64,000 bases of DNA from UBA961 sp014191195 (GTDB lineage Bacteria > Bacteroidota > Ignavibacteria > Kapaibacteriales > UBA961): contig OZ123195.1 in assembly GCA_964204605.1 (NCBI GenBank), positions 1,922,001 to 1,986,000 on the forward strand, in the 5' to 3' direction. A program made the translations under genes and the position numbers. Of this stretch, positions 20,401 to 27,961 are shown piece after piece. The notes beneath the pieces are model-generated. The model did no database searches, was not told where the DNA came from, and saw only the letters and a list, made by a program, of their open reading frames with translations. Each line of letters starts with the position of its first letter. The stretch's first letter is position 1.

Positions 20401-21691
20401 CTAAAGATACAAGAACGCGATTATTATCAAATGTTAAACGACGAACACGGCCAAGAAGTACACCGATACGAGGATCGTCTACACTTTGGCGTGCTGCATT
20501 ATTTTGAGATATTGTTGGTTCTGTTGAAGGAACTGCATCAATATCCAATTCATCTAATTTCAATATTCTTGAATTGATCTTACGGAAATCAGTAGTATCA
20601 AAATATCCTCCACCTTGATAACCTAATAAGGTACCATCTGGATTAGTAATATTTGGATTTTTGTCCAACATATAATTACCAATTCCAATACCTGTTGTAT
20701 CAGGATAAGCACCCACACCAAATGGTGGTTGAACCATTTGAAGAGCACCTGCACGAAAACGTGCCATATTATTGATAAACTGACAATCAACTAACCAAGT
20801 ACGTGCTGAAAATGATGTTAAAGCACCACCAGCACCATTTGTTAGCTTAAGAATATCTTTATTTAATTGGCTAATTGCTGCTGAAACACCTGGTGCTACA
20901 TTAGCTGTATCATAATAGCCACGATTATCAACAGTTGTATCTTTGCGGAAATCTTTAAATACTACATTTCTGAAATATGCTGCTCTTGCACCAGGTAATA
21001 CTATAATATGACCCCACTCACGTGAATAGTCATTAACAGCTTGACCACGAAACACAATTTGAGCACGTGAAATGTTTGGTGTTAAGCCACCTGCTCTTCT
21101 CCAAGGTGAGAAACGAACAATGTCATCATCAGAATATAGCCTTGACATCAAATACATCATTGCTTTTTCTGGTGAAACAACATATCCAGCATCACCTTCA
21201 GAAGTATAAACAGAATTTTCAGATCCGTCAACCATATTTTTTAGGTTAACAATCTTACGTTTTACTGTATCTACAACTAAGTTGAATACAATATTGCGCT
21301 TTCCAGCTGCAACTGTTAATTCTTCTTTCGTGTTAACACTGACTACATTAGGTCTGGTGAAATAACTCCAAGAGTTATAAGGAACACCAACACCCGGCGC
21401 TGCATTAGTATAGGAAGCTTGCATTTCACCGTCGGCTAGAAGTCTCCCGCCAACTGAATCAATTAATCTTCCATTATCCAAAAACACGACCTCGGTTCCA
21501 GGCTCTATAAGCAGGGTTCCGGCAATCATGTAAGTGCCACTAACCTCATATACAGAGTCCTTTGTAAAGACGCGCACATGATTTGCCGCTATCCTTCCGG
21601 AAACCTGTACGCGCGGCTTTTGCGCATAACTGGCCCCAGCCATTAGCATTATCGCTAATAGAAGGGTACCCAGACGAAGCAAACGTCGCAT
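14411..21691 (-). CDS. Giant secreted protein with Pmp-like GGAI/FxxN repeats and type IX sorting domain
   Basis: The start at 21691 (MRRLLRLGTLLLAIML) is supported by GGAGG five bases upstream and a signal peptide ending at ASYAQ; the ORF continues to 21748. It encodes about 2426 residues. Between roughly residues 290 and 950 there are repeated GGAI/GGAL and FxxN motifs (for example FVNNRASSGGAIYV, FENNAALAHGGAIF, FENNKALSSNGGAI), predicting a right-handed beta-helix like chlamydial polymorphic membrane proteins. Near residue 1860 a cadherin/putative-Ig style motif occurs (PNWLHINPKSGLLSGNP). The end (AVPNPANETVNF, YDMLGNLV, ATGVYNVRL, VVVAR) is a type IX sorting domain. An adhesive or structural surface role is inferred. 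Confidence 0.87.
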   Translation of the reverse strand: MRRLLRLGTLLLAIMLMAGASYAQKPRVQVSGRIAANHVRVFTKDSVYEVSGTYMIAGTLLIEPGTEVVFLDNGRLIDSVGGRLLADGEMQASYTNAAPGVGVPYNSWSYFTRPNVVSVNTKEELTVAAGKRNIVFNLVVDTVKRKIVNLKNMVDGSENSVYTSEGDAGYVVSPEKAMMYLMSRLYSDDDIVRFSPWRRAGGLTPNISRAQIVFRGQAVNDYSREWGHIIVLPGARAAYFRNVVFKDFRKDTTVDNRGYYDTANVAPGVSAAISQLNKDILKLTNGAGGALTSFSARTWLVDCQFINNMARFRAGALQMVQPPFGVGAYPDTTGIGIGNYMLDKNPNITNPDGTLLGYQGGGYFDTTDFRKINSRILKLDELDIDAVPSTEPTISQNNAARQSVDDPRIGVLLGRVRRLTFDNNRVLVSLVDTLKTGTRRVLVDDTSRIVPLDYDGANISDWKNQAFGGAMYIGGRFTDEYRKIEIGLGVNDSIRVDGSNPFAKIRFNEKDFVKFINNKVVNRQDGLLSRGAKGGALYIGAYTSVIINGEFRNNSATTPYLLPKNSADYALGGAIFHENSLCRLQVRGSSVQGTDFVNNRASSGGAIYVDGNTDSTFSPIIGGSDLNRPLIRDYGRRINFENNAALAHGGAIFTKRNMTVYGAGGFINDLPLAQSYGPGFSINFLRNRAGYSGGAVAIHLPSIEPPVPASQRVCRFVRADFRENVVGQIGINPTIEEQKFIRGGGGIYSMNADLNLVKAVLFENNKALSSNGGAIAMVHPRTSSDRLFISDADFFVINPNSGVIDRASFIATDSIFNNKQVSAVPADVRMLTRFINNSADINPDPSLMGTGTTQSAANYVDIKRYHPGYIVNATRAGLRENGVGLGGAIYVLDSVTSNRAFRDDTIFFNRVRIQNNMAYTGAALYSDNYNLRFLFQRSLITGNEATSTVGTSEDVIGGPYINPSHPASSDLASAILYGEIIGPGYNSFKLPANPTLVDQARHDATKVDITNGSTSGNSFYDNKARFLIRLPDAANTKGTLAGGFGTGIGGVDTLRGNYWGKTEANVTTVLNTLQPGFSYGGIQETFFVRGNGATHLRFINKAAGTYINLTEQGPFEYNGTNAPGRVGLDYAYKPLTVGTIPDTLLMQGLVYDIFDKGTDINTADYSNRRMSPIEDFAVGIPANLQLYPTSGTQSSGKQIRRTTRDPFATDSMNYSTDKENLLWRSMRKLQSEFAIDQRTNEYTHPIGYPLFLEARAAYNGADANQSNDDALSLNESVFFVINDSTGDFIRMNMRQMTDIPTKDNDNVYPREYLRGRVDFVADSSTRTGTTSRVRRNYESLANYGGTNSLLPAIADNAVREDSSALAGRRYEMEFSGNQLVYDNNNNVVYSNRSDLPASVKNGTNNKVTYFAGEKFRTLPVRPTDYVRVVSRTTLWREGVDAAIAKGVGFRVGSTVAPPVFTGTKVTVENPNVSPQYISSFKNKVFVNEDISYNRAPNSNNKGRDTLFVITAIDSNKFYDPRWALDIDANGNVRTDKVLKEYNQLEYAWFPLFQNPNGSFTPDTSVTKLTALRRWMKADTVWPYIKRTSHPYYGATGRIELKGKPSNPYVVPGGEFVEVSARNYAPTYRSADALNSILLADSAFKKSILGSYLTDPSKLEATFQKEIVSKFIYLYPSYFHAQAYDSPDNARYLNQDTIDFGNNGKITYRFSVHVIDSVPVYLTTTQTSANCPIAGANQNLFVANVTDKLRFFVDMNTDDEKEDSIAQNNEGWDFKYGRTSYSFLSKTIRPVDDTSSDELSIVRPNWLTEKYYFKDASDTQVDAFAYDFTTYGVLNVRISRAEALALLKPGANVDQSNGGLNTDSMMTIVVNDGHSGVSYLTKRIFINVSPTITNQNPLPTAKEGVDYNPALLDPAKAITYEDPNFGQEQTFELIYAAETRDSIAKDPCFPEAGYWNLKDIKVTPNWLHINPKSGLLSGNPGVKDAPRKIATGNPDTVTVLITDKGGLTDLKTLVLEVDSTNHAPRAKASPSIRCIANGVDYIDSMIVSDIDLLRQEPNEGKEIIKISIDPPIGNVTVEPSEIKGSVADTNAAMNNNIIIKSNGVLNIPANLINNGKVTIRVKFDDGDTVTYTEYKVNVSDVTDFTTTIRVENSLGAFQDLYFGTARNATTGEKLPDEGKLDANYCEFELPPFPPTDVFDARWTIVKTNGIHRNIFPTAIKGDSTRSIYKGRFQAGAELGNTSPTFPVKLKWKKSTVPTRRDAVKNPSGGSWRIMDGGSFNYFQVDMATGSGKKSELIDTSSSGDEYTISIKQDVVNSFVILYDHASNVNEDQPTSVMGQSIVSEAVPNPANETVNFSITSSRENVEVQIYDMLGNLVNRFNSDLTIGTSIVSWNTNDASGKPVATGVYNVRLTVGSDIINRNVVVAR

Positions 21692-21713
21692 AATACCTCC
21701 GTTTGTAAAATAA

Positions 21714-21741
21714 ACTATAAAAACTGTATTGTTAAAATCAA
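21714..21741 (-). promoter_or_regulatory. Possible promoter of the giant gene
   Basis: On the minus strand TTGATT (21736-21741) and TATAGT (21714-21719) are separated by 16 bases and lie about 23 bases before the start at 21691. This resembles a -35/-10 pair. In AT-rich DNA such matches arise by chance, and Bacteroidota often use a different consensus, so this is only suggestive. Confidence 0.25.
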
Positions 21742-21780
21742 ATTTCATATTAATCTCTTAGTTATCAGATTTATGCTAAA

Positions 21781-22506
21781 TCAATTATCATGCCAATTCA
21801 GACGTGTCAGGCCCATTTTGGCTTCATTAATAAATTCAGATCCTGAATTCTTTAGTACTATATTCTTATAAATCTCTATTGCTTTTTCTTTTGAACCAGA
21901 TGATCCACCATTCAGAGACATTTTTTCATAATTAATTGCAGCAAAGAAAATGTACTTTTCGTATAAAGAACTATTTTTATCGCCAGAAGCTTCTAAATAT
22001 AAAACAGCAGCTTCTTCATATTGTTTTTCGTATTCCTTACATGCAGCTAATCCAGCCTTGCCCCCAGCAGAAACATATGGATCTGCGCTTTTAACTGCCA
22101 ATTCAAAATATTCAACTGCTTCTTGAAATTTACTTTCTTCTAATAAAACAGATCCTGCTTGCAATCCTGCTATCTTACCAGCATCTGTTCCGCCATACTC
22201 TTCAACTATTGCCTTAAGGCCAATAACTTGCCCACCACGTATATTTCTAGATGGATCGCCTTCTAAAGCTTTTTTAGTATCACCACTATCGTAATAAGAT
22301 GATATCCTTGATAATGCTGTCATAGCTTCTTCATTTTTGGCAGTATTCATACCATTATAAAAATATAAAGCTGATGCAAATACTACTGCAGCTACTACTA
22401 TATATCCAATAGTTTTTAACTTCTTAACAGTAGGATCTACTTCACTCGCTTGAACTACAGCATCATTATTTTGATCTTCCATCTGGTTCTTTTCAATTTC
22501 TGACAT
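21781..22506 (-). CDS. Membrane-anchored tetratricopeptide repeat protein
   Basis: A 241-residue protein with one membrane segment near residues 33-50 (IGYIVVAAVVFASALYFYNG) and no cleavage site, so it is probably anchored with the bulk outside the cytoplasm. The rest holds TPR-like helices (LLEESKFQEAVEYFELAVKS, CKEYEKQYEEAAVLYLEASG, KAIEIYKNIVLKNSGSEF). It resembles the YfgM/TPR_21 type found in cell-envelope chaperone complexes. It is 89 bases upstream of the giant secreted gene in the same direction; a role in envelope biogenesis is only inferred. Confidence 0.7.
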   Translation of the reverse strand: MSEIEKNQMEDQNNDAVVQASEVDPTVKKLKTIGYIVVAAVVFASALYFYNGMNTAKNEEAMTALSRISSYYDSGDTKKALEGDPSRNIRGGQVIGLKAIVEEYGGTDAGKIAGLQAGSVLLEESKFQEAVEYFELAVKSADPYVSAGGKAGLAACKEYEKQYEEAAVLYLEASGDKNSSLYEKYIFFAAINYEKMSLNGGSSGSKEKAIEIYKNIVLKNSGSEFINEAKMGLTRLNWHDN

Positions 22507-22539
22507 ATATATATTTACAGTATTATCAATAAGTTATTG

Positions 22540-22613
22540 CGCGCCCGAAGGGAGTCGAACCCCCAACCTTTGGAACCGGAATCCAATGCTCTATCCGGTT
22601 GAGCTACGAGCGC
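22540..22613 (-). tRNA. tRNA-Arg (anticodon CCG)
   Basis: The minus strand folds into a complete cloverleaf. The acceptor stem GCGCTCG pairs with CGGGCGC, with a G discriminator. The D arm is AGCTCAACCGGATAGAGC. The anticodon stem TTGGA/TCCAA encloses loop TTCCGGT, with CCG at the anticodon position. The T loop is GGTTCGACTCC. CCA is not encoded. Confidence 0.96.
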
Positions 22614-22827
22614 AAGAGCAATTATGTATTCTATGCATTACAGCAAATATAGTATTCTTTAGAATAATAACCAATAAATAAAAACTGTAACAAAGATATG
22701 TATAGAAAATAATTCTCCCTTGTAATAAGTCAACATTCAACATAATCATATGTATTGTGTGGAAAATAGTGTCAGATAATTTACATAGTATTTACAATGT
22801 GTTATTAGTATTACATTATGTACACAC

Positions 22828-22865
22828 AAAAAAAGTCCGTATCGACTTTTTTGTCAATACGGACT
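22828..22865 (-). terminator. Rho-independent terminator of the E1 dehydrogenase gene
   Basis: A 13-bp stem (22834-22846 with 22853-22865, loop of six bases) contains one C/A mismatch on the plus strand that becomes G-U on the minus strand. It is followed on the minus strand by seven T residues. It lies 23 bases after the stop codon at 22889. Confidence 0.9.
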
Positions 22866-22888
22866 CATATATTTATATTATAACTGAG

Positions 22889-25027
22889 CTAGAATTCTAT
22901 AATTTTTATAATTGCATTTTTGATGTCTTCTGTACTAAGTAAAGTAGCAGCTTCTAGATTTTTAGCAAAACCTACTGGAACATCTTTTGAAGCTACTCTA
23001 CCCACAGGTGCATCTAAGCTTAAGAACAATTCGCTATTGATGCATGATGCAATTTCTCCGCCTAAACCAGCAGTTAGATAATGTTCATGAGCAACTAAGG
23101 CTCTATTAGTTTTTCTAACAGAGTTAAACACTGTTTCTTTATCCCATGGTTTAAGTGAGCGTAAATCTATAACTTCACAGGATATACCATGACTATTAAA
23201 TAATTCATCTGCTACTTTAAGGACAAGATGAATTGCATTACCATAGGATATTACTGTTATATTATTTCCTTGTCTTCTAATACGGGCTTTACCAAATGGT
23301 ATGATAAAGTCATCTGCAGGCAGAGAAGTTGAGCTTGGTCTATAATTATATAGATACTTAGGCTCCAGATACATAGTAACGCCTTCTGATCTAATTGAAT
23401 TACGCATTAATCCTATTGCATCATCGGCAAAAGCGGGGCATACTACACGAATTCCAGGCAAATGGGCGAAAATTGAATCAAGAGATTGTGAATGATATAA
23501 TCCACCTTGTATATATCCAGCACTTGCTAAACGTATAGTAATATTTGGAGAGAATTGACCTCTTGTTCTCCAATAGTCATGAGAGCATTCAATCAATTGT
23601 TCCATTGCTGGCCAAAAATAATCAGCGAATTCAGCACCTTCTACAACGACTCTAATATCTTTACGATATCTACTAAATCCATTTGCAGTACCAACTATAA
23701 AATCTTCCGCGATAGGAGCATTAAAGATTCTATCATTACCAAAATCGTCTAACATACCTTTAGGTACATTAAAAATTCCTTGTTTCTTTACTGATGCAAC
23801 ATCTTGTCCCCATAAAAAAGTATTGGGATTTCTAGTAAACTCTTGTTTCATAGCAATATTGATACCTTCTCGAAAAGTATATTGCTGTGCATTAGGATCA
23901 TTTACAAATGCATATTCAGATTGATTATTATAATCAACTGCATCGGGAGGCATTAAAAATTCAGTATAAGAAGAACCTTCTGGATCTGGGGCAATTTCGG
24001 CAATATCTGCTGCTGCAAATATAGCTTTTGTATTTTCTTTTTCTATTGCAATAAGTTCTTCAACGGTAGCAATCCCCTTTTCAATCAAGATAGAACGAAA
24101 AGTAGTTAATGGATCTCTATCTTTCATTTCTTGGATTTCTTCGGATGTGCGATATAGCTCATGATTATCAGAATTTGAGTGAGAACCAATTCTGTCACAG
24201 TCAGCATGCACCATTGCAGGGCCCGCGCCAGATAATACATAATCTCTAGCTTCTGATAAAGCTCTATAAGAATCAAATACATCTCTGCCATCACAATTGA
24301 TAATTTTAAGATATTTAATACCTGTATAATTATCAGATACTACAAGATTAGCAGTTTGTTCAAATAATGGGACTGATATTCCGAATTTATTATTCTGAAT
24401 TACAAATATTACTGGTAGTTTTTCTCTAGAAGCACCATTTATAGCCTCATAAAAAAAGCCTTCCGAGCATGCCGAGTCTCCACCTGAATAATAAACTACT
24501 TCATCTCCTTTATATTTTTTTACAGCCCTTGCAAGACCTGCCGCATGTAGTGAATGATTTCCGGTGCAAGAAGAAACATTTTGAATACCAATTGATGGTT
24601 TTGCAAAGTGATTACTCATATGGCGTCCACCACCAGCAACATCTGCTGATTTACTTAGACCATTTAATATTATTTCTTCAATTGTTATGCCGGCAGATAA
24701 AGAAGTAATGAGATCACGATAATATGGAAAAAGATAATCTTTTCCCTGACGAAATATTTGCCCTAAGGCCACTTGTATGCCATCGTGTCCTGCTCCAGGC
24801 GCGTGATAAGACCAACCTTTCGCCATTTTTAGGTAGAGGGCAGCTTTATCATCTAATTTTCTACCTAAATGTTGGATACGATACCAATTCATTATGGTTT
24901 CTCGGTCAAAACCACTCATATCAAATGTGTTATAATGTGCTAATTTCTTAGATTCTATTTTAGAAGCAGTTTTAGATGCTGTTTTGACAACATTTTTTGG
25001 GGTCGATTTTACGGCCGCTTTTGCCAT
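22889..25027 (-). CDS. Fused alpha/beta E1 component of a branched-chain (or related) 2-oxo acid dehydrogenase
   Basis: A 712-residue thiamine-diphosphate enzyme with both E1 subunits in one chain. Residues 1-30 are Ala/Lys/Thr-rich and probably flexible. The alpha half carries the cofactor motif GGDSACSEG (about 182-190) with NN at 212-213; the usual GDG is GDS here. The beta half starts near residue 380 (YTFREGINIAMKQEF) and ends with VAHEHYLTAGLGGEIAS. It catalyses oxidative decarboxylation and acyl transfer to a lipoyl E2. The ilvE gene lies 58 bases upstream, which favours 2-oxoisovalerate as substrate over pyruvate. No E2 or E3 genes are in the window. A terminator follows. Confidence 0.88.
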   Translation of the reverse strand: MAKAAVKSTPKNVVKTASKTASKIESKKLAHYNTFDMSGFDRETIMNWYRIQHLGRKLDDKAALYLKMAKGWSYHAPGAGHDGIQVALGQIFRQGKDYLFPYYRDLITSLSAGITIEEIILNGLSKSADVAGGGRHMSNHFAKPSIGIQNVSSCTGNHSLHAAGLARAVKKYKGDEVVYYSGGDSACSEGFFYEAINGASREKLPVIFVIQNNKFGISVPLFEQTANLVVSDNYTGIKYLKIINCDGRDVFDSYRALSEARDYVLSGAGPAMVHADCDRIGSHSNSDNHELYRTSEEIQEMKDRDPLTTFRSILIEKGIATVEELIAIEKENTKAIFAAADIAEIAPDPEGSSYTEFLMPPDAVDYNNQSEYAFVNDPNAQQYTFREGINIAMKQEFTRNPNTFLWGQDVASVKKQGIFNVPKGMLDDFGNDRIFNAPIAEDFIVGTANGFSRYRKDIRVVVEGAEFADYFWPAMEQLIECSHDYWRTRGQFSPNITIRLASAGYIQGGLYHSQSLDSIFAHLPGIRVVCPAFADDAIGLMRNSIRSEGVTMYLEPKYLYNYRPSSTSLPADDFIIPFGKARIRRQGNNITVISYGNAIHLVLKVADELFNSHGISCEVIDLRSLKPWDKETVFNSVRKTNRALVAHEHYLTAGLGGEIASCINSELFLSLDAPVGRVASKDVPVGFAKNLEAATLLSTEDIKNAIIKIIEF

Positions 25028-25085
25028 AACTTATTTATCCTCAATGATACATATCAATTATTCAATTTTCGATTTAGTGTTCTTC

Positions 25086-26003
25086 TTAAATGTAATCTAG
25101 CCAGCCATATGGATCATTACCATGTTCTACGATATCATAGAAAGCTTTTTGTATGCTTTTGGTAATTGGTCCAGCTTTACCATCTCCAACTTTTATTCTA
25201 TCAACAGATCTTACAGGTGTAATTTCAACTGCAGTTCCAGTAAAAAATATTTCATCTGCTGTATATAAAATAGAACGTGGTATTGATATTTCTTTTACTT
25301 CATAACCTAATTGATTTGCAATAGTAATTGTTGAGCTTCTAGTTATACCCTCTAAAATTGAAGAATCCATTCCAGGAGTATAAATAACACCATCCATTAC
25401 AAAAAACATATTTTCTCCGCTCCCCTCACTTACATTTCCATTATGATCTAAACCTATACCTTCTGTATAACCGTTTTGTATAGCTTCCATTCTGATTAAT
25501 TGAGAATTAAGATAATTCCCGCCTGCTTTACTGATTGATGGCAGAGAATTATTATGTAATCGTTGCCATGATGAAACGCAAACATCCACTCCTTGTTCTA
25601 ATGCTTCTTTACCTAAATAAACACCCCAATGCCAAGTAGCAATTGATATATCAATAGGGCAATTCAATGGATAAACTCCTAAATCTTCATAGCCTCTATA
25701 TGCTACTGGGCGTATATAACATGATTCTAATTCATTTTTTCGTATAAGTTCTTTCGTTGACTCTATTAATTCTGATACTTCATATGGAAGCTGTCCACGA
25801 TAGATTTTTACAGATTTAGCCAGCCTTTGTATATGCTCTTTTAGTCTAAAAACGGCTGTGCCCTTTGGAGTTTTATAAGCCCTAATGCCCTCGAACCAAC
25901 TAGAGCCATAATGTACAACATGCGAAAGCACATGGATTTTGGCTGAATCCCATTCTACAAATTCGCCATTCATCCAAATATATTTTGTTTTTTGAAGTGC
26001 CAT
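25086..26003 (-). CDS. ilvE: Branched-chain amino acid aminotransferase
   Basis: A 305-residue PLP-dependent class IV aminotransferase that interconverts Val, Leu and Ile with their 2-oxo acids. The motif SISKAGGNYLNSQ contains the cofactor lysine (Lys159), and EGSGENMFFV and EGITRSSTITIA are characteristic of IlvE. Length is typical. It follows gatB after 9 bases and precedes the E1 dehydrogenase gene by 58 bases, so its 2-oxo acid products could feed that enzyme directly. Confidence 0.95.
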   Translation of the reverse strand: MALQKTKYIWMNGEFVEWDSAKIHVLSHVVHYGSSWFEGIRAYKTPKGTAVFRLKEHIQRLAKSVKIYRGQLPYEVSELIESTKELIRKNELESCYIRPVAYRGYEDLGVYPLNCPIDISIATWHWGVYLGKEALEQGVDVCVSSWQRLHNNSLPSISKAGGNYLNSQLIRMEAIQNGYTEGIGLDHNGNVSEGSGENMFFVMDGVIYTPGMDSSILEGITRSSTITIANQLGYEVKEISIPRSILYTADEIFFTGTAVEITPVRSVDRIKVGDGKAGPITKSIQKAFYDIVEHGNDPYGWLDYI

Positions 26004-26012
26004 TTCTATGCC

Positions 26013-27473
26013 TTACATTAGTTGTTGATTTAGTAAGTCGTTAACCATTCTAGGATTAGCTTTTCCATTGGAAATCTTCATAACCTTACTGATAAAATAT
26101 CCCATAAGATTGGATTTTCCAGAACGATACTTTTCTATATTTTCTGCTTCTCCATTTAGAGCGGAATTTACAAATTCTGCAATAATTTGTTCATCAGATA
26201 TTTGTTGTAAGTTTTTATTTTCTACATATTGTAAAGGTGATTCACCAGTTTGTACAATATGAGAAAATACTTCTTTTGCAATTTTACTGCTAATTTTCTC
26301 ATCTGCAAATAAGTCTACTATTTCTGCAATACCTTTTGAAGAAATTGTTATTGCCTCATTAATACTGATTTTTTTATCAGATAGTATTTTTAATATTTCT
26401 GTAAGAATCCAATTACAAACTAATTTATATCTTTCTTTATCTTTTACACATAATTGCAAACAAGTTTTCTCAAAAAAATTTGCTAAAGATTTGTCTTCAG
26501 TTAATATTCCAGCATCATAATATGGTATACCATAATCATGAGATAATCTCTGCTTCATAGCTAAAGGCAATTCCGGTAATAGCATAGCAGCATCATGCAA
26601 CATATCTTGTGTAACAAGTATATATCCTAAATCAGGTTCAGGAAAATACCTATAATCATGTGCTTGTTCTTTAGAACGTAATTCCTTTGTACTTTGGGTA
26701 GAAGCATCCCATTGCATCGTTACTTGTTTTACAGTTCCACCACTTTCTAACAATTCAATATGACGAACAATCTCAAACTTTATAGCCTTTTCTACATTTC
26801 GAAAACTATTCAGGTTTTTAATTTCGGTTCTTATTCCAAATGCTTTAATACCTTTTTTTCTAACTGATATATTTGCATCACATCGCAAAGAACCTTCTTC
26901 TAAATTACCATCACATATACCCAAATATCTTAGAATTTGCCTCATGGATACCATGTATTTATATGCTTCTGATGCAGAATGCATATCAGGTTCACTTACA
27001 ATCTCAATTAATGGCATTCCTGCACGATTATAATCTACTAAGGTATCAATATCTATATCGTGTAAAGACTTACCTGCATCTTCTTCAATATGAATTCTAG
27101 TAATACCAATATGTTTAATAGAGCCATCTTCTTGTTCAATTTCTACCGATCCAGCATAGCAAATTGGGTCTTCAAACTGTGTAATCTGATACCCTTTAGA
27201 AAGATCAGGATAAAAATAGTTTTTTCTTGAAAAAGCAGATCTAGTTCTTATTGAACAATGTGTAGCTAAACCCATCAATAATGCCATATTTACATGCTGC
27301 TTGTTCATAACAGGTAAGGCACCAGGATGTCCTAAACATATAGGACATACGTGAGTATTAGGAAAATCACTCATTGCTGCTTTACATCCACAGAATGCTT
27401 TTGTTTGCGTTAGTAATTGTGCGTGTATTTCTAAGCCAATCACTGGTTCATATTGATCAAATATATCAGACAT
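26013..27473 (-). CDS. gatB: Aspartyl/glutamyl-tRNA amidotransferase subunit B
   Basis: A 486-residue protein starting with YEPVIGLEIHAQLLTQTKAFCGC, the signature of GatB, followed by CPICLGHPGALPVMN and SRKNYFYPDLSKGYQITQ. The C-terminal YqeY-like domain ends with ISNGKANPRMVNDLL. GatB works with GatA and GatC to amidate mischarged Glu-tRNA(Gln) or Asp-tRNA(Asn); gatA and gatC are not in the window. It is first in the gatB-ilvE-E1 run. Confidence 0.97.
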   Translation of the reverse strand: MSDIFDQYEPVIGLEIHAQLLTQTKAFCGCKAAMSDFPNTHVCPICLGHPGALPVMNKQHVNMALLMGLATHCSIRTRSAFSRKNYFYPDLSKGYQITQFEDPICYAGSVEIEQEDGSIKHIGITRIHIEEDAGKSLHDIDIDTLVDYNRAGMPLIEIVSEPDMHSASEAYKYMVSMRQILRYLGICDGNLEEGSLRCDANISVRKKGIKAFGIRTEIKNLNSFRNVEKAIKFEIVRHIELLESGGTVKQVTMQWDASTQSTKELRSKEQAHDYRYFPEPDLGYILVTQDMLHDAAMLLPELPLAMKQRLSHDYGIPYYDAGILTEDKSLANFFEKTCLQLCVKDKERYKLVCNWILTEILKILSDKKISINEAITISSKGIAEIVDLFADEKISSKIAKEVFSHIVQTGESPLQYVENKNLQQISDEQIIAEFVNSALNGEAENIEKYRSGKSNLMGYFISKVMKISNGKANPRMVNDLLNQQLM

Positions 27474-27638
27474 TATACCTTAAATAACTTAATTATATAG
27501 ACTTATTATTAAATTATAATAGTCTAAATATTTTTCTAAAATAGATTTCTAGGCAAAATTAGATTTTTTTACGCATATTTGCGCCCTTTGAAGCAAACAA
27601 GATTTATTTATCATCATTAACAATACTGAAAGTTAATT

Positions 27639-27878
27639 ATGTTTTGGACACCCGAACTCGCTTATACACTTGAAGATGCTCCCTGGCCAGCAACCAAAGA
27701 TGAGTTAATCGATTATGCAGAAAGAACAGGAGCACCCAAACAAGTTTTAGAAAACCTCTATGAATTAGAGGAAAACGATGAACTTCATGAGGGCATAGAA
27801 GACCTTTGGCCTGAATATGAAAATTCTACATCTGATCTTTTTTACGATGAAGATGAAGATGAAGACAGCTATTATTAA
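27639..27878 (+). CDS. DUF2795 family small acidic protein
   Basis: A 79-residue protein with WPATKDELIDYAERTGAP, then VLENLYELEENDE and EGIEDLWPEY, which matches the DUF2795 pattern. The last 16 residues are an Asp/Glu-rich tail (DEDEDEDSYY). The family is widespread in bacteria, and its function is unknown. It is divergent from gatB, with a 165-base gap that must hold both promoters. Confidence 0.8.
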   Translation: MFWTPELAYTLEDAPWPATKDELIDYAERTGAPKQVLENLYELEENDELHEGIEDLWPEYENSTSDLFYDEDEDEDSYY

Positions 27879-27918
27879 TTAATACTATAGAAGCTAATAG
27901 TAAGGTTTGTAAGAATTT

Positions 27919-27940
27919 AGCTGAATATTCAGCTCTTTTT
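27919..27940 (+). terminator. Weak terminator-like hairpin after the DUF2795 gene
   Basis: The palindrome AGCTGAATATTCAGCT (27919-27934) is followed by C and five T residues. It lies 40 bases after the stop codon. The stem is short (6 bp with a 4-base loop), so efficiency is uncertain. Confidence 0.45.
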
Positions 27941-27961
27941 GCATAAATCCGGGAATTAATT

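Noticed and set aside
27541..27600. CATATTTG near 27575 as a Bacteroidota -7 element for the DUF2795 gene
   Set aside because: The first base differs from the consensus and no TTG is found at the expected upstream spacing.
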